Below are positions 13,497 through 19,879 of a DNA stretch of 19,879 nucleotides, in pieces. The notes beneath the pieces were generated by a model that worked only from the letters and a program-made list of their open reading frames with translations, made no database searches and had not been told where the DNA came from. Origin of the DNA: Clostridium sp. CAG:169 (lineage in GTDB: Bacteria > Bacillota > Clostridia > Oscillospirales > Ruminococcaceae); contig FR880122.1 in NCBI GenBank assembly GCA_000435195.1, forward strand, positions 1 through 19,879, given 5' to 3'. Numbering within the stretch: the stretch's first letter is position 1; every line of letters begins with the position of its first letter. A program made the translations under genes and the position numbers.

Positions 13497-13727
13497 CTAA
13501 AAAAATCTGTTTTTTTGCGGCAGCTTCACCTGTTTTCCCGGGGAAAGCTCCTGCCGCAGAAAATCGTGCGGGTCGGTGGAAAGGATGCGTTCCACCAAAA
13601 GCTGTCCGTTTTGTATCCTGCCTTGCAGCGCTGCCGTTTCCGAAAGCAAAACAGTGGTCGGCTGCTCTGACTGCTCTGCCATCATCTGCTGCATCGCCCA
13701 AATTGGTGTCACCGAATGAAGGATCAT
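13497..13727 (-). CDS. ylzJ: YlzJ-like small protein
   Basis: The 76-residue product starts MILHSVTPIWAM and contains LSTDPHDFLRQELSPGKQV near its C-terminus, which matches the YlzJ family pattern (initial MILYTV.P, then ST.P..FL....SPG). The family is found next to tepA and spoIIIE in Bacillus and relatives, and its function is not known. It has no signal peptide or membrane segment. Its ATG overlaps the tepA stop as ATGA, and GGAGGG stands upstream inside tepA, so it is translationally coupled. Conserved order is the best support for a real gene. Confidence 0.85.
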   Translation of the reverse strand: MILHSVTPIWAMQQMMAEQSEQPTTVLLSETAALQGRIQNGQLLVERILSTDPHDFLRQELSPGKQVKLPQKNRFF

Positions 13728-14512
13728 CGTCTGCTCCCTCCTTTTTTGGGTCGGACCGCAGATTTTACTCCCTTTTCTTTTTTCTCAATCATCCGGTACA
13801 GGCAGGAGATGGCTTCGCTCAGTCCTCCTAAATGGTCGATCAGTCCCGCCTGCACCGCCTTTTCTCCATCCAAAACGGTGCCGACGTCCATCACCAGCTC
13901 CCCGGTGTTCATCATCAGCCGACGAAAATCCTTCGAGGAGATGCCGGAGTTGTCGGTGACAAAGCGCACGATGCGTTCCTGCATCCGGTCAAAATAGGAA
14001 AGGGTCTGCGGAACGCCCAGCACCAGACCGTTCATCCGCACCGGATGCACCGTCATGGTGGCGGAAGGCGCGATGAAGGACTGCTTTGCGCTGCACGCCA
14101 GCGGCACACCGATGGAATGTCCGCCGCCCAGCACCAGCGACACGGTCGGCTTTTTCATGCCGGAAATCAGCTCGGCAATGGCAAGCCCCGCCTCGACATC
14201 TCCACCGACGGTGTTGAGAATAATCATCAGCCCTTCGATGGAAGGGTCCTGTTCGATGGCGACCAGCTGCGGAATGACGTGCTCATACTTGGTGGTCTTG
14301 TTCTGCGGCGGCAGGATATAGTGACCCTCGATCTGACCGACGATGGTCAGACAGTGGATGACGTGCTTGGCTGCGGTCATGGTGACCGAGCCGGACTGGA
14401 TGATTTGGCTGGTTTGTTCCTCCAAATCCTCCGGCTGCTCCTGCGGCTGGTCGACCGGCAGTTCTTCACAGACCGGTTTCCTGCGATTGTTTTTCTTGTG
14501 ATTGTGGCTCAT
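13724..14512 (-). CDS. tepA: TepA-type ClpP-like serine protease
   Basis: The 262-residue product is a ClpP/crotonase-fold protein of the TepA group. In Bacillus TepA (translocation-enhancing protein) was linked to secretion and lies just upstream of ylzJ-spoIIIE, the same order as here. A charged, low-complexity N-terminus (1-40) precedes the fold. Visible features: LMIILNTVGGDVEAGLAIAE (95-114), the nucleophile motif GGGHSIGVPLA with Ser133, and ATMTVHPV with the probable catalytic His156; the acid residue was not assigned. The start at 14512 was chosen because GGAGGTG lies 5 bases upstream; a GTG at 14554 gives a 276-residue form without such a site. It is the first gene of the operon. Its proteolytic substrate is unknown. 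Confidence 0.88.
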   Translation of the reverse strand: MSHNHKKNNRRKPVCEELPVDQPQEQPEDLEEQTSQIIQSGSVTMTAAKHVIHCLTIVGQIEGHYILPPQNKTTKYEHVIPQLVAIEQDPSIEGLMIILNTVGGDVEAGLAIAELISGMKKPTVSLVLGGGHSIGVPLACSAKQSFIAPSATMTVHPVRMNGLVLGVPQTLSYFDRMQERIVRFVTDNSGISSKDFRRLMMNTGELVMDVGTVLDGEKAVQAGLIDHLGGLSEAISCLYRMIEKKEKGVKSAVRPKKGGSRR

Positions 14513-14600
14513 GCGCACACCTCCATAGATTCGATTTCCTTCTCTAGTGTGCACTGCTGTCGACCAGCTTATCCGTCCAGTTTTTCAGGATGCTCTCTTT

Positions 14601-14629
14601 ATTATAAACGGATTTTTCAAACGAATCAA
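14601..14629 (-). promoter_or_regulatory. Sigma-A promoter of the tepA-ylzJ-spoIIIE operon
   Basis: On the minus strand TTGATT (14624-14629), 17 bases, TATAAT (14601-14606). The start would be near 14594, about 80 bases before tepA. The same hexamers and spacing occur at the fba promoter. Confidence 0.75.
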
Positions 14630-14660
14630 CCAAAGCCGCTCGGATATTGTCGTCATTTTG

Positions 14661-14716
14661 TAAAAGAAAATCAAAAAGGTTTTGTCTGCCACAATCAATC
14701 CAGACAAAACCTTTTT
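14661..14716 (-). terminator. Intrinsic terminator of the GNAT gene
   Basis: A perfect 16-bp stem (14673-14688 with 14701-14716) closes a 12-nt loop and is followed on the minus strand by TGATTTTCTTTTAC. It starts 8 bases past the stop codon. Confidence 0.88.
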
Positions 14717-14724
14717 GCGTCAGC

Positions 14725-15270
14725 TTATAAAACCTTGACCATCATCAGCTCTTTTAAGGAGCTTCCATCCTCCAGCCGGATGGCGTTGGGCTTTTCGCCT
14801 GTGCACACAAAACCCATCTTGTGGTAGAGCCCAATCGCCCGCTGGTTCCCTTCGATGACCTCCAGTTCCAGCTGTTCGAGCTTCTCCTGCCTTGCTTTGT
14901 CAATCATCTCTTCAAACATCGCCGTTCCGATGCCCAGTCCCCAATAATCCTTCAGCAAGGCGATGGCGACCTGACCGCGGTGTCGGGTCTTGCGCCAGCG
15001 GTTTAAGTCAAGCTGACAGTTCCCCGCCAACTTTCCCTCCACCTCGCAGACGAGCATCAGCACATCGGGAGAAACAAGCTGCCTTTCCAGATAGGTCGCC
15101 TCCTGCTCTGCTGTGACGGCAAATTCGTCCGGGTAGCGCATCAGGTAAGGTGTCTGCTCATAGCAGGCTTTCATGTATGCAATCATCGGTATAGCATCCT
15201 CTTTGCAAACGGCACGCAGCAACGCTGTTCTGCCGTCCTTTAAGGTGATGGTTTTGTTTTGATATTCCAC
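14725..15270 (-). CDS. GNAT-family N-acetyltransferase
   Basis: The 181-residue product has the single-domain length and layout of GNAT enzymes, which move an acetyl group from acetyl-CoA to an amine. Motif A is clear: RGQVAIALLKDYWGLGIGTA (98-117) with the acetyl-CoA pyrophosphate loop in GLGIGT. Motif B follows at ELEVIEGNQRAIGLYHKMGF (135-154), where the N..AI.LY pattern is typical. The acceptor cannot be told; RimI/RimJ-like protein or small-molecule acetylation are both possible. It starts with GTG; GGGAGG lies 9 bases upstream. It follows fba on the same strand, separated by fba's terminator and only about 30 bases, so it lacks room for its own promoter. Confidence 0.88.
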   Translation of the reverse strand: MEYQNKTITLKDGRTALLRAVCKEDAIPMIAYMKACYEQTPYLMRYPDEFAVTAEQEATYLERQLVSPDVLMLVCEVEGKLAGNCQLDLNRWRKTRHRGQVAIALLKDYWGLGIGTAMFEEMIDKARQEKLEQLELEVIEGNQRAIGLYHKMGFVCTGEKPNAIRLEDGSSLKELMMVKVL

Positions 15271-15295
15271 AGTTCCTTTCCTCCCTTGTGCTGTG

Positions 15296-15328
15296 ATAGA
15301 AAAGAGCGGGGAAAATCTCCCCGCTCTT
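15296..15328 (-). terminator. Intrinsic terminator of fba, just before the GNAT gene
   Basis: On the minus strand an 11-bp GC-rich stem (15318-15328 with 15302-15312) closes a 5-nt loop and is followed by TTTTCTATC. The GNAT ribosome binding site starts about 10 bases later. Confidence 0.85.
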
Positions 15329-15347
15329 AGGTGGTATGTTTTGCCGC

Positions 15348-16211
15348 TTATGCTTTGTTGATCGAGCCAAACAGCTCCATCTTCTCTTTTACCTTCTCTT
15401 TGATTGCTTCAAAGCCCGGTTTGAGGACCTTTCTTGGGTCGAAGCCCTTCTTCTGCTGGTCCATGTTTTCCTCAAAGTATTTGCGGACTGCTGCGGTGAA
15501 TACGATCTGGCATTCGGTGTTTACATTGATCTTGGAAACGCCCTTGGAGATTGCATCCTTGACCATCTCGTCAGGAATGCCGGTGCCGCCGTGCAGAACC
15601 AGAGGCATGGTGCCGGTCTTTTCCTGGATCTGAGCCAGGACGTCCAGACGCAGACCTGCCCAGTTTTCTGGATATACGCCGTGGATATTGCCGATGCCTG
15701 CTGCCAGCATATCAACGCCCAGCTCGCAGATGCTTGCGCACTCATCCGGGTCTGCAATCTCGCCGCCGCCCAGCACGCCGTCTTCCTCGCCGCCGATTGC
15801 GCCTACCTCAGCCTCAACCGAGATTCCTTTGGAGTGAGCCAGTGCAACGATTTCCTTTGTCTTTTCTACGTTCTCTTCGATGCTGTATTTGGAGCCGTCG
15901 AACATAACCGAGGAGAAGCCCTTCTCGATACATTCTTTTGCTGCCTCATAGCTGCCGTGGTCCAGATGCAGAGCAACCGGAACGGTGATGCCCAGCTCTT
16001 TGATCATGCCGTTTACCATGCCGACGATGGTGGTGTAGCCACCCATGTACTTGCCTGCACCCTCGGAAACGCCCAGAATAACAGGGGAATTATTTTCCTG
16101 AGCGGTCAGCAGGATGGCTTTGGTCCACTCCAGGTTGTTGATGTTGAAGTGACCCACTGCGTAGTGACCCGCTTTTGCTTTGTCCAGCATTTCTTTTGCA
16201 GAAACTAACAT
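15348..16211 (-). CDS. fba: Class II fructose-1,6-bisphosphate aldolase
   Basis: The 287-residue product is full length for the zinc-dependent class II aldolase, which cleaves fructose-1,6-bisphosphate to glyceraldehyde-3-phosphate and dihydroxyacetone phosphate in glycolysis. It opens MLVSAKEMLDKAKAGHYAVG. Catalytic and metal residues are visible: LHLDHG with Asp84 and zinc ligand His85, VEAEVGAIGGEEDG (132-145), GNIHGVY with His177, LHGGTG with His207, and INVNT at 228-232 for substrate binding. GGAGG lies 9 bases before the ATG; the open frame runs 67 codons further upstream but that part crosses the promoter and is not coding. A tagatose-bisphosphate aldolase cannot be excluded, although no tagatose genes are nearby. 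It diverges from the phosphoglucomutase gene. Confidence 0.95.
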   Translation of the reverse strand: MLVSAKEMLDKAKAGHYAVGHFNINNLEWTKAILLTAQENNSPVILGVSEGAGKYMGGYTTIVGMVNGMIKELGITVPVALHLDHGSYEAAKECIEKGFSSVMFDGSKYSIEENVEKTKEIVALAHSKGISVEAEVGAIGGEEDGVLGGGEIADPDECASICELGVDMLAAGIGNIHGVYPENWAGLRLDVLAQIQEKTGTMPLVLHGGTGIPDEMVKDAISKGVSKINVNTECQIVFTAAVRKYFEENMDQQKKGFDPRKVLKPGFEAIKEKVKEKMELFGSINKA

Positions 16212-16283
16212 AATAAAGATCCTCCTTATTTTAAAAAACGATTCCTCCTCCGGGGTATGGGAAAAGCTTTTTTCATTGCTTTT

Positions 16284-16312
16284 ATTATAAACAATAACGG
16301 TAGGAAAATCAA
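16284..16312 (-). promoter_or_regulatory. Sigma-A promoter of fba
   Basis: On the minus strand TTGATT (16307-16312), 17 bases, TATAAT (16284-16289). The leader is about 65 nt and carries a second, unused GGAGGAGG upstream of the one before the start codon. Confidence 0.75.
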
Positions 16313-16387
16313 TCGCTTTTCTTTTTTGCCGTTTCGCTCTTGACAAAATCTTTTCTTTTGTTGGTTCCATTTGACTGTATCTTAACA

Positions 16388-16404
16388 GAAAAAGAGTCTT
16401 TTTC
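16388..16404. promoter_or_regulatory. 17-bp odd palindrome upstream of the phosphoglucomutase promoter
   Basis: GAAAAAGA and TCTTTTTC are perfect inverted copies around a single central G (16396). It ends 12 bases upstream of the -35 hexamer. A smaller palindrome of the same centre, TAGAGTCTA, lies at 16451-16459, at the predicted transcription start. The pair looks like two operator sites; the regulator is unknown. Confidence 0.4.
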
Positions 16405-16416
16405 GACTGCATTTTG

Positions 16417-16445
16417 TTGACTTCTGAACAAAAAAGGCATAGAAT
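16417..16445 (+). promoter_or_regulatory. Sigma-A promoter of the phosphoglucomutase gene
   Basis: TTGACT (16417-16422), 17 bases, TAGAAT (16440-16445). Five of six positions match consensus in each hexamer. Transcription would start near 16452. Confidence 0.75.
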
Positions 16446-16527
16446 AAAAGTAGAGTCTATTGATTTTGTATAGTTTTACGGCGGTTGTTCCAACTGCGTC
16501 AATCGCCGCCAGAAAGGATGATTTTGC

Positions 16528-18240
16528 ATGAACTATCTTGATACATACAACCTCTGGAAATCAAAGCAGCTGGAGGACCCGGACCTGATTGCAGAAATGG
16601 TCGACATCGAAGGAAACGACTATGAGATTAAAGAACGCTTTGTAAAAATGCTGGAATTCGGCACCGCCGGTCTGCGCGGCATCCTTGGCGTAGGCACCAA
16701 CCGCATGAACATCTACACCGTCGCTCTGGCTACCCAGGGCATGGCGGATTATATCAACGAGAAATATAAAAATCCATCGGTTGCCATCGCTTATGACAGC
16801 CGCATCAAGAGCGACCTGTTTGCCCGTGTGACCGCCCGCGTCTTTGCTGCAAACGGGGTCAAGGCTTATCTCTTCAAGGAATTGATGCCGACCCCTACCT
16901 TGTCCTTTGCCGTTCGTCAGCTGCATTGCAGCGCCGGCATCGTTATCACCGCCAGCCATAACCCAGCCCAGTACAACGGCTACAAGGCATACGGCGACGA
17001 CGGCTGCCAGCTGAACCCGCAGGCTGCTGCCAAGGTGCTGGAACTTGCCAGCAAGACCGACATCTTTGATGGGGTCAAAAAGATTTCTCTGGAGCAGGGT
17101 CTGCGCAGCGGCATGATCGAGTATATCTCCGACGAACTGGTCGACCAGTATCTCGACCGCGTCTTTGCACTGCGTGTCAGCAAGGCACCGGTACAGCCAA
17201 GTCACCTGAAGGTGGTCTACACCCCACTCAACGGCACCGGCAACAAGCTGGTCCGCCGCATCCTGGGAAGAATCGGCATCGAGGACATCGAGATCGTACG
17301 CGAGCAGGAGCGACCGGACGGCAACTTCCCGACCTGCCCATACCCGAACCCGGAGGAAAAATCCACCTTGCAGCTGGGCATCCAGCTGTGCAAGAGCATC
17401 GACGGCGACCTGGTGCTTGCCACCGACCCGGACGCTGACCGCGTTGGCATCGCCGTCAACCACCACGGCGAATACATCCTGCCGACCGGCAACGAAGTCG
17501 GCGTGCTGATGCTCGACTATATTGCAAAGCAGCGCATCGCACAGGGAACCATGCCTAAAAATCCAATCGCTGTCAAATCCATCGTGTCCACCCCGTTGGC
17601 AGACGTGGTTGCCAAAAGCTACGGCATCCAGATGATCAACGTCCTCACCGGCTTTAAATACATCGGCGAGCAGATTACCCTGCTGGAGCAGAAGGGCGAA
17701 GAAAACCGCTTCCTGCTGGGCTTTGAGGAAAGCTACGGCTATATGACCGGCGGTCATGTCCGCGACAAGGACGCTGTCAACGGCGCTATGATCATCTGCG
17801 AAATGGCAGAGTACTACAAAAAGCAGGGCAAGACACTGATCGACGCGCTCAACGACATCTTCTCCCGCTTTGGTGTCTATGCTGCCAAGGTCAAGGGATA
17901 CACCTTTGAAGGCACAGAAGGAATGGACAAGATGACCGGCATCATGAAAAAGCTGCGCGAAAATCCACCGAAGGATTTTGGCGGCTACAAGATTCTGTGC
18001 TGCTCCGATTATCTGATTTCCAAACGAAGAGATTTCCGCAGCGGTGGACAAACCGACATTCTGCTGCCGACCTCCAACGTGCTGGAATATGACCTGGAGA
18101 ACAACCTGAAACTGATTGTTCGTCCGTCCGGCACCGAGCCGAAAATCAAGGTTTATCTGACCATCGTGACCAACGACAAGGCACAGGTTGAAACCATCGA
18201 GCAGCGCCTGATTTCCAGCGCCGACCTTCTGATGAAATAA
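16528..18240 (+). CDS. pgcA: Phosphoglucomutase/phosphomannomutase (alpha-D-phosphohexomutase family)
   Basis: The 570-residue product has the four-domain layout and length of PgcA-type alpha-phosphoglucomutase, which interconverts glucose-1-phosphate and glucose-6-phosphate for glycogen, UDP-glucose and cell-wall sugar synthesis. All four family motifs are intact: phosphoserine loop TASHNP (141-146, Ser143), metal loop DPDADR (300-305), sugar-binding loop GFEESYG (398-404), and phosphate-binding RPSGTEPK (532-539). The N-terminal FGTAGLRG (44-51) is also typical. GFEESYG favours glucose as substrate, but mannose phosphate use is possible. AAAGGATGA lies in front of the ATG. It has its own promoter and terminator and diverges from fba, so the two are likely regulated from one control region (inference). 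Confidence 0.95.
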   Translation: MNYLDTYNLWKSKQLEDPDLIAEMVDIEGNDYEIKERFVKMLEFGTAGLRGILGVGTNRMNIYTVALATQGMADYINEKYKNPSVAIAYDSRIKSDLFARVTARVFAANGVKAYLFKELMPTPTLSFAVRQLHCSAGIVITASHNPAQYNGYKAYGDDGCQLNPQAAAKVLELASKTDIFDGVKKISLEQGLRSGMIEYISDELVDQYLDRVFALRVSKAPVQPSHLKVVYTPLNGTGNKLVRRILGRIGIEDIEIVREQERPDGNFPTCPYPNPEEKSTLQLGIQLCKSIDGDLVLATDPDADRVGIAVNHHGEYILPTGNEVGVLMLDYIAKQRIAQGTMPKNPIAVKSIVSTPLADVVAKSYGIQMINVLTGFKYIGEQITLLEQKGEENRFLLGFEESYGYMTGGHVRDKDAVNGAMIICEMAEYYKKQGKTLIDALNDIFSRFGVYAAKVKGYTFEGTEGMDKMTGIMKKLRENPPKDFGGYKILCCSDYLISKRRDFRSGGQTDILLPTSNVLEYDLENNLKLIVRPSGTEPKIKVYLTIVTNDKAQVETIEQRLISSADLLMK

Positions 18241-18257
18241 GTTTGCCTTTTCCTTTT

Positions 18258-18299
18258 ATGGATGGAGCTGTATGCAGCTCCATCCATTTTTGTTTTTTC
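18258..18299 (+). terminator. Intrinsic terminator of the phosphoglucomutase gene
   Basis: A perfect 13-bp stem (18258-18270 with 18275-18287) with a 4-nt loop is followed by TTTTTGTTTTTT. Confidence 0.92.
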
Positions 18300-18375
18300 T
18301 GCCCTTTGGTTTATTTTGCGCAAAAAGCACAGTGATTTTATGTGATTTTTATTCATGTGAATGTTGAGATTTCTC

Positions 18376-18403
18376 TTGCATTTTACATTCAGCTTGCTAT
18401 AAT
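18376..18403 (+). promoter_or_regulatory. Extended -10 promoter of the second MATE gene
   Basis: TATAAT (18398-18403) is preceded by TGC, the extended -10 form, and TTGCAT (18376-18381) lies 16 bases upstream. Transcription would begin near 18410. Confidence 0.65.
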
Positions 18404-18416
18404 AAAAGTTGTCTTG

Positions 18417-18447
18417 AAGCGTATGATAGCAAACGCTTTATTTTTTT
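18417..18447 (+). promoter_or_regulatory. Attenuator-like hairpin before the second MATE gene
   Basis: aagcgt (18417-18422) and acgctt (18433-18438) form a 6-bp stem with a 10-nt loop, followed by TATTTTTTT, ending directly before the ribosome binding site. It has the shape of a weak terminator placed inside the leader. Confidence 0.4.
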
Positions 18448-18464
18448 AGAAAAGGATGGGAGCA

Positions 18465-19820
18465 ATGAAGAAATCGTATGAACTGGATATGTGCAATGGA
18501 CCAATCCTCGGAAAGATTCTGGTCTTTGCCATCCCGCTGATGATCTCCGGCATTTTGCAGCTGCTTTTCAATGCTGCGGACATCATCGTTGTCGGTCGTT
18601 TCACCGGAAGCCAGGCACTGGCTGCTGTCGGTTCAACCAGTGCGCTGATCAACCTGATCATCAATCTTTTTATCGGCGTTTCGGTCGGAGCCAATGTCGT
18701 TGTTGCGCGCAATTACGGCGCCAAGGACTATGACGGCATCCACGGCGCGGTACACACCTCGGTATTGACCGCCATCTGGGGCGGCATCATCTTGATTTTT
18801 GTCGGCATCCTGCTGGCTCGTCCGATGCTGGAAATGATGGGCACCCCGGAAGATGTCATCGACCTGTCGGTTCTGTATATGCGCATCTACTTTGTAGGAA
18901 TGCCCGCTTTTATGATGTACAACTTCGGCGCTGCCATCCTGCGTGCCATCGGTGACACCAAGCGCCCGCTCTACTTTTTGACCCTGTCGGGCGTGGTCAA
19001 CGTCGTCCTCAACCTGTTCTTTGTCATCGTCTTTCACATGGGTGTGGCAGGTGTTGCGCTGGCGACCATTATTTCCCAGGCAATTTCCGCATTTTTGATT
19101 ATCCTGTGTCTGATGAAGATGGACGGTCCCTGCCATCTGGACTTTAAGCATCTGAAGTTCCACCCCGAGCAGCTCAAATCGATGCTGCGCATCGGTCTGC
19201 CTGCCGGTTTACAGGGAGCCATCTTCAGCATTTCCAACGTCCTGATTCAGTCCTCCGTCAACTCTTTCGGCTCTCAGGTCATGGCGGGCAACACCGCCGC
19301 GGGCAACATCGAAGGCTTTGTCTACAACTCGATGAACGCTGTTTACCAGACCTCTTTGAGCTTTACCAGCCAGAACATGGGCGCCAAAAAGTTTGACCGT
19401 ATCAACAAGATTCTCTTCCAGTGTCTGCTGGTGGTCACTGCCATCGGTCTGGTGATGGGTGGCGGCGCTTACCTACTGGGCGAGCCGCTGCTGGGCATTT
19501 ACACCTCCAACCCGGAGGTCGTTTCCTACGGCTTGATTCGACTCAAATACGTCTGTGCAACCTACTTTCTCTGCGGCTTGATGGACGTCATGGTCGGCAC
19601 CATCCGCGGCATGGGATATTCCATTATGCCGATGCTGGTTTCTCTGACCGGTGCGTGCGCATTCCGTGTCATCTGGATTTTCACCATCTTCCAGATGGAC
19701 CGCACTCTGGACTGTCTGTACATCTCCTACCCTATCTCCTGGGTATTGACCGCAGGTGTTCATCTCATCTGCTACTTTGCCGTCCGCAAGAAAGCCTTTG
19801 CCCGCGCTGCTGCCCAATAA
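18465..19820 (+). CDS. MATE-family multidrug/metabolite exporter, second copy
   Basis: The 451-residue product is a twelve-helix MATE antiporter, paralogous to the one at the middle of the window. Visible signatures: IPLMISGILQLLFNAADIIV in the first helix pair, GSTSALINLIINLFIGVSVG, ILRAIGDTKRPLYFL, VFHMGVAGVALATIISQAIS, and IGLPAGLQGAIFSISNVLIQ opening the second half. The segment TIRGMGYSIMPML near the end matches the family. The ATG at 18465 was preferred to one at 18456 because AAAAGGA (18450-18456) runs into the first ATG but stands 8 bases from the second. Substrate is unknown. It has its own promoter and a hairpin/U-run in its leader that could control expression. An inverted repeat begins right after the stop. 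Confidence 0.93.
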   Translation: MKKSYELDMCNGPILGKILVFAIPLMISGILQLLFNAADIIVVGRFTGSQALAAVGSTSALINLIINLFIGVSVGANVVVARNYGAKDYDGIHGAVHTSVLTAIWGGIILIFVGILLARPMLEMMGTPEDVIDLSVLYMRIYFVGMPAFMMYNFGAAILRAIGDTKRPLYFLTLSGVVNVVLNLFFVIVFHMGVAGVALATIISQAISAFLIILCLMKMDGPCHLDFKHLKFHPEQLKSMLRIGLPAGLQGAIFSISNVLIQSSVNSFGSQVMAGNTAAGNIEGFVYNSMNAVYQTSLSFTSQNMGAKKFDRINKILFQCLLVVTAIGLVMGGGAYLLGEPLLGIYTSNPEVVSYGLIRLKYVCATYFLCGLMDVMVGTIRGMGYSIMPMLVSLTGACAFRVIWIFTIFQMDRTLDCLYISYPISWVLTAGVHLICYFAVRKKAFARAAAQ

Positions 19821-19853
19821 CCTACTTTTTCTTTGCTAAAAAGAAAAAGTAGG
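19821..19853. repeat. 14-bp inverted repeat after the second MATE gene
   Basis: cctactttttcttt (19821-19834) and aaagaaaaagtagg (19840-19853) form a perfect 14-bp stem with a 5-nt loop, starting one base after the stop codon. No uridine run follows, so it is not a standard terminator. It may stabilise the mRNA 3' end or belong to a dispersed repeat family; the window ends 26 bases later. Confidence 0.65.
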
Positions 19854-19879
19854 CAAAAAGAAAAGCGTTCCGCTTCGCG

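Larger units (their letters stand above)
16212..16527. other. Divergent control region of fba and phosphoglucomutase (316 bp)
   Basis: The gap holds the fba promoter and leader on the minus strand and the phosphoglucomutase promoter and leader on the plus strand. It also has two odd-length palindromes sharing AGAGTCT and a pair of alternative hairpins in the phosphoglucomutase leader. No gene was seen. Confidence 0.7.

Noticed and set aside
16561..18051. 496-codon minus-strand frame antisense to the phosphoglucomutase gene
   Set aside because: Long antisense frames are expected where third positions are GC-rich; no start site or homology, while the plus strand carries all mutase motifs.
15348..19820. 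fba, phosphoglucomutase and MATE genes considered as a metabolic island or novel system
   Set aside because: Each has its own promoter or terminator and belongs to a common housekeeping family; no mobile-element traces or unusual gene partnerships.

Overview
The window looks like the chromosome of a spore-forming Gram-positive bacterium of the Clostridia, most likely the Ruminococcaceae/Oscillospiraceae side. Evidence: strong AGGAGG-type ribosome binding sites, sigma-A promoters (one exact TTGACA-17-TATAAT upstream of the TetR gene), a spore-germination gene (ypeB), the Bacillus/Clostridium cluster tepA-ylzJ-spoIIIE, a class II fructose-bisphosphate aldolase, and moderately GC-rich genes separated by AT-rich gaps. 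No rRNA, tRNA, CRISPR array, insertion sequence or phage gene was seen. Genus and species cannot be named from this alone.

Layout. Left (1-2776): the first 42 codons of a secreted protein on the minus strand, an AT-rich 483-bp gap, a DhaS-like TetR regulator (minus), then ypeB (plus). Middle-left (2777-7862): a 453-bp gap with two hairpins and an exact-consensus minus-strand promoter that may drive a small RNA, then rqcH (ribosome-associated quality control, plus), then a large secreted beta-helix-type repeat protein (minus) with a structured leader. Middle (7863-14724): MBL-fold hydrolase and MATE exporter (minus), followed by the sporulation/chromosome-segregation operon tepA-ylzJ-spoIIIE (minus). 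Right (14725-19879): a GNAT acetyltransferase and fructose-bisphosphate aldolase (minus), divergent from a phosphoglucomutase (plus), then a second MATE exporter (plus) and an inverted repeat at the right edge.

How the parts fit. tepA, ylzJ and spoIIIE form one transcription unit: tepA and ylzJ overlap by four bases, and spoIIIE follows after 48 bases. mate-MBL and fba-GNAT are same-strand pairs in which a strong intrinsic terminator sits directly in front of the second gene's ribosome binding site, with no room for a promoter, so the second gene probably depends on read-through. fba and the phosphoglucomutase gene diverge from a 316-bp control region and place sugar-phosphate metabolism under adjacent promoters.

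Most genes belong to well-known families. The less explained items are non-coding: the possible small RNA between ypeB and rqcH, repeated operator-like elements (upstream of the beta-helix gene, around the phosphoglucomutase promoter, upstream of tetR), and several leader hairpins. I did not find a convincing new multi-gene system. Start codons were chosen by ribosome-binding-site spacing, and several differ from the longest open frame.
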